Source: Thermoanaerobaculales bacterium (GTDB lineage: Bacteria; Acidobacteriota; Thermoanaerobaculia; Thermoanaerobaculales; Sulfomarinibacteraceae). Taken from it: DNA of 35,414 nt. The DNA is taken from contig JARFRM010000100.1 of assembly GCA_029287235.1 (NCBI GenBank), positions 1 to 35,414 on the forward strand. The letters run 5' to 3'. Positions 32,303-35,414 of the stretch are shown here, in pieces. Under the pieces are notes generated by a model. That model saw only the letters and a program-made list of their open reading frames with translations, searched no databases and had not been told where the DNA came from. The translations under genes and the position numbers were made by a program. Position 1 is the stretch's first letter. Every line of letters starts with the position of its first letter.

Positions 32303-33412
32303 ATGAGCATGCGTGATCAATCGGGTGGCGTGATGAATCATCCGTCGGGATCGGTGCCTCGGCGCCGACGCAGCCGGCGGATCGACCTCGTCGTCGTCGC
32401 GGTCTGCGTTCTCGCCCAGAGTGCGGCTGTACGTGCCTCCGATCCACCCCACTGGTCGAGCACGTCCATCACGACCGATTGTACGACCCCATGCCACGTC
32501 ACCCACCAGGCGGCCGGAGGAGGGCTGACCACCGCGGCTGAGAACACCAATCTCTGTCAGTCGTGCCACAACGCCTCGGGGATCGCCTCGGCCATGCCGG
32601 TTGACGACGTCCATTCGGCGATTCCGGGAGTCAGCGGAACCTCGCACGCCTTTGCGGTCGATGCGGTCAATGTCGGCCTCCATACCCAGCTCCCCATCGA
32701 CAACGAAATGTTGCTGCGGATCATGAGCGACATGGTCGTGTGCTCGACGTGTCACGACCAACATGCCGCCAAGGACAGCTTCGGCGGTTCGTCGCGGGTG
32801 CGTCCGGCGCAGAGGACGACCAATCTGGGCAGCACCGGCGCGCTCGCCTCCGGGGGGACTTTCACCGGCGCGGATGGGGTCTGGTACCTCGTCGAGATCG
32901 TTCAGGCTGGCACCGCCAACACCGCCCGTTTCCACTATTCGAAGGACAACGGCATCAGTTGGTTCCCGAACCTGAACGCCGCCGGAGCGACACCGGTCGC
33001 CCTCGACAGCGGGGTGGCGGTGACCTTCGGCTCCGGCAGCTATGCGGCCGGCGAGCGCTGGGAGTTCGCAGCGACCTGGCCGTTTCTACGCGCCGCCCTC
33101 GATCTGCCGGGAGGCGACGGCAGCGCCATGTGTCGGGACTGCCACCGCACCTGGGACATGGACCATGTGGCGGTCGAGACCGGCGACGGCGCCCCCAAGA
33201 GCCATCCGGTCGGTGTCGTTCTCGGGGTGAACGGCCGAGGCTACGACCGCGCCGCGCCGCTTGACGGCAACGGCGCGCTGCAGGGCTCACCGGGGGTCGA
33301 CGGCAACGCCACCAACGACCTCCTCTTCGATGGAAACGGGAACATCCAATGCCTCACCTGCCACGGCGTTCACTTCGTGGATTCCAACACCTTGACGGAG
33401 GACGGGCCATGA
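32303..33412 (+). CDS. Pentahaem c-type cytochrome with beta-sandwich insert
   Basis: The 369-residue exported protein has a basic, hydrophobic N-terminus (RRRRSRRIDLVVVAVCVLAQ, cleavage near VRAS). Haem-binding motifs are CTTPCH (60-65), CQSCH (85-89), CSTCH (147-151), CRDCH (277-281) and CLTCH (350-354). The first is of the rare CX3CH form. Between the third and fourth motifs lies a beta-rich insert (about 182-260, with TARFHYSKDNGISW and GERWEF). The ATG at 32303 follows GAGG with six bases between; one 12 bases upstream is possible. The stop overlaps the next gene (ATGA, 33409-33412), which suggests a coupled operon. Electron transfer is inferred from the haem motifs. Confidence 0.9.
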   Translation: MSMRDQSGGVMNHPSGSVPRRRRSRRIDLVVVAVCVLAQSAAVRASDPPHWSSTSITTDCTTPCHVTHQAAGGGLTTAAENTNLCQSCHNASGIASAMPVDDVHSAIPGVSGTSHAFAVDAVNVGLHTQLPIDNEMLLRIMSDMVVCSTCHDQHAAKDSFGGSSRVRPAQRTTNLGSTGALASGGTFTGADGVWYLVEIVQAGTANTARFHYSKDNGISWFPNLNAAGATPVALDSGVAVTFGSGSYAAGERWEFAATWPFLRAALDLPGGDGSAMCRDCHRTWDMDHVAVETGDGAPKSHPVGVVLGVNGRGYDRAAPLDGNGALQGSPGVDGNATNDLLFDGNGNIQCLTCHGVHFVDSNTLTEDGP

Positions 33413-35414
33413 CGTGCTGCGGTTCGGCATGCGACGTTTCACCATTGAAGCCGAGATCCTTGCGGCTGCCCAATTCTTCCGGCCTGTTCGGTACGGTGCT
33501 TCCGGCCGTTCTCCTGGTGTTCGGGTTGCCGGGCCTCGCCGGGGCGGTGGACCACACCATCGTCCTCAGTAACACCGGTCTGGCGAACACCTGCCGGCAG
33601 ATCACCGTGACCAGCGCCTTCTCCGACGACGACAACCGCAACAGCGTGGCCCAGATCGAGTACAACACGATCAACAGCTGGCCCGGGACCCTCGAGTGCG
33701 TCAACCTTTCCGGCGCATCGCCCCGCCAGTGCGTGATCTTCGGTGTCGGCCCCGGGACCGACTATTTCATTCGCGTCACCTACGACGACCCGGACGGGGT
33801 CAATGCTCCCGGAGTCACGCCCAGGTCATTCGTGCTCGGACCGGTGTCGGTGCCGAGCTGCGGCGCCGACGACGCGGCGCCGACCCTGGTCTTCCTCAGC
33901 CCGGCCACCGGCGCCACCGTCGGTGGCGGTGAGAGGTTCAAGATTCAGGTCTGGGATGCGGACGGTCTCGCTGCCTCCAACCCGGTGGCGTGGTCCATGG
34001 ACGGCGGCGCGCAGTCGACCGCGGTCAGCGTCAACGCCAACTACGATTGCGGTACGGGTTGCTCGGTCTACGAGTTCGACGTCGACACGACGGGCTTCGT
34101 CAACGGTCCCCATTTTCTGACGGTGACCGCCACCGACGCCGCGGGCAACGTCGCCGTCAAGTCGCAGGCGATCAACATCGGCAACTCGGGCACGGTGCCC
34201 ACCGGTGACGGCTACCTCCTGCGTCGGACCCACAGCTCACAGCTCTGCCTCGATTGCCACGCCCTGTCCACCCACTCGTCGCAGCACACCAGCGACAAGT
34301 ACGGCAGCGTGAGCTTCGAGTGTCTCAGCTGTCACCAGCCCCACCTCACGCGGAACATCTTTCTCGTCCGCGAGACGATTTCGACCCCACGCGACGGAAA
34401 CAAGACAGTCACCTTCCGCAACACCGACGGCAAGGCAGACGAAAGCTATGCCACGGCCACCGCTCCCGGCAACGGGATCTGCGAGGTCTGCCACACCCAG
34501 ACCCGGAACAGCGACGGGACGCCGCGTTTCCGTAACACCGGCGAAAGTGACGGCGGCAAGCACTACACCACGAGATGTACCGCGTGTCACCCGCACTCGA
34601 AGGGCTTTTCGGCGGGCGAAAGCGAAGGCGGCGCCACCTGTGCCGGCTGCCACGCCGACATCTGGGACGGGATGAACGGAACCGTGGCCAAGGTCTCCCG
34701 GCACGCCATCGGGAATATGCCCGGCGTCAATGACGCCTTCACCGACACGGCGACAAGCTGGACCGACCCCCTCGGCGCCAATGCCGCCGCTGACCGCTCC
34801 TGCCTCAACATGTGCCACCAGGACCACATCCACAACGAGCCCGGCCAGACCGAGCACGACTTCAATGTTCACCAGGACGCCCGGACTCAGGCGTCGCGGG
34901 CGGTCACCAGGTCGGGCGGCGCCATCACCGGCGGCACCCCCGACCAGACCGACTTCTCGGGCGTCGGCGCCGGCGGCGGGATGTGCATGTCCTGCCATCA
35001 GAGCGCGGTGGACGCGTCGCGGCCGGCGCTCGACATCGCGGCCTACGACGCCGGCGCCCATGATTTCATCACAAACACGGCCGGCACGACGACCTACAAC
35101 TGGCTCTACACGCTGCATGACGGCTCGGCCTTCGAGCGCAACTGCACCAAGTGCCACACCGATCGCGGCGATGCCGGCGGCGGTCCCGACGCCAGTGCGT
35201 TCCCCTTCGGCGCGGTCCACTTTTCGGACTACCCGTCGCTGCTGGCGGGATCGACCAACCCCGGCGGCACGGTGAGCGACTTCATCTGCTACAACTGCCA
35301 CGGCAACGACGCCGGCGGGACCGTCGACCGGTCGGGTAAGGACATCGCCAGCCAGGTCTCGAAGACCTACGGCCACCCCACCGACAGTGATGCCGTTCAC
35401 GACTCGGTGGCGGA
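33409..35414 (+). CDS. Multihaem c-type cytochrome (partial, runs off the right edge)
   Basis: An open frame of 668 codons continues past the window. After a signal-like segment (GTVLPAVLLVFGLPGLAGA), residues about 55-160 look like a fibronectin type III domain and about 170-270 like an Ig-type beta-sandwich. Nine haem motifs follow: CLDCH (280), CLSCH (305), CEVCH (358), CTACH (390), CAGCH (411), CLNMCH (465, CX3CH), CMSCH (526), CTKCH (579) and CYNCH (627). The ATG overlaps the stop of the pentahaem gene. The combination of adhesin-like beta domains and many haems suggests an extracellular or outer-membrane electron conduit; that is inference. A long antisense frame over 34237-35400 is not a gene. 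Confidence 0.9.
   Translation, partial: MTCCGSACDVSPLKPRSLRLPNSSGLFGTVLPAVLLVFGLPGLAGAVDHTIVLSNTGLANTCRQITVTSAFSDDDNRNSVAQIEYNTINSWPGTLECVNLSGASPRQCVIFGVGPGTDYFIRVTYDDPDGVNAPGVTPRSFVLGPVSVPSCGADDAAPTLVFLSPATGATVGGGERFKIQVWDADGLAASNPVAWSMDGGAQSTAVSVNANYDCGTGCSVYEFDVDTTGFVNGPHFLTVTATDAAGNVAVKSQAINIGNSGTVPTGDGYLLRRTHSSQLCLDCHALSTHSSQHTSDKYGSVSFECLSCHQPHLTRNIFLVRETISTPRDGNKTVTFRNTDGKADESYATATAPGNGICEVCHTQTRNSDGTPRFRNTGESDGGKHYTTRCTACHPHSKGFSAGESEGGATCAGCHADIWDGMNGTVAKVSRHAIGNMPGVNDAFTDTATSWTDPLGANAAADRSCLNMCHQDHIHNEPGQTEHDFNVHQDARTQASRAVTRSGGAITGGTPDQTDFSGVGAGGGMCMSCHQSAVDASRPALDIAAYDAGAHDFITNTAGTTTYNWLYTLHDGSAFERNCTKCHTDRGDAGGGPDASAFPFGAVHFSDYPSLLAGSTNPGGTVSDFICYNCHGNDAGGTVDRSGKDIASQVSKTYGHPTDSDAVHDSVA

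Noticed and set aside
34237-35400. 387-codon minus-strand frame over the second cytochrome
   Set aside because: The plus frame has nine haem motifs in register; the minus frame is a GC-rich shadow rich in Val, Gly and Ala.

Overview
The window is high-GC, densely coded bacterial chromosome. A GWxTD-domain protein, NHL/ASH-domain secreted proteins, a queG/ispE/spoVG-type housekeeping set and two multihaem cytochromes together suggest an Acidobacteriota-like organism with a double membrane (DsbD, a lipoprotein in the lolB position, secreted cytochromes). That placement is inference from gene content; no 16S gene is present.

Layout. 1-1491: the start of a secreted protein on the minus strand, then a REP-associated tyrosine transposase (RAYT) flanked by five copies of a two-hairpin REP/BIME element. 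1492-4166: a DUF819-type membrane protein and a GWxTD protein. 4198-4381: a 184-bp imperfect palindrome between convergent genes; half of it recurs near 29230-29276. 4378-6132 (minus): a secreted hypothetical protein and a LuxR-type regulator. 6230-11391 (plus): ffh, rpsP, khpA, rimM, trmD and dsbD, with a perfect 26-bp hairpin between rimM and trmD. 11392-14902 (minus): birA, a response regulator with an acidic repeat linker, a crotonase-fold protein and recO. 15117-17416 (plus): an NhaC-type antiporter, then infC, which appears to start at AUC and stands alone with its own terminator. 17555-19602 (minus): a secreted beta-propeller-like protein overlapping queG. 19603-20200: a gap with three inverted repeats and no convincing gene. 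20201-21592 (minus): a DECD-box RhlB-like helicase. 21753-28149 (plus): TPR protein, lolB-position lipoprotein, ispE, spoVG, tRNA-Gln(UUG), prs, rplY/ctc and pth. 28274-29161 (minus): a tandem universal stress protein. 29404-35414 (plus): a secreted NHL/ASH protein followed by two multihaem c-type cytochromes, the second running off the window.

How the genes work together. The central blocks are translation and envelope housekeeping: SRP targeting, ribosome maturation, tRNA modification, IF3, peptidyl-tRNA recycling, PRPP and isoprenoid precursor synthesis. The last 6 kb is accessory and looks like an extracellular or outer-surface electron-transfer locus (14 haem-binding motifs visible, two of the rare CX3CH form). 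DsbD, if it supplies reductant to the periplasm, could support maturation of these cytochromes; that link is inference.

The most unusual items are the RAYT with its BIMEs at about 120-bp spacing, the dispersed palindromic element, the non-AUG infC start, an Ffh whose G4 motif reads TMLD rather than TKLD, and the cytochrome/NHL locus.
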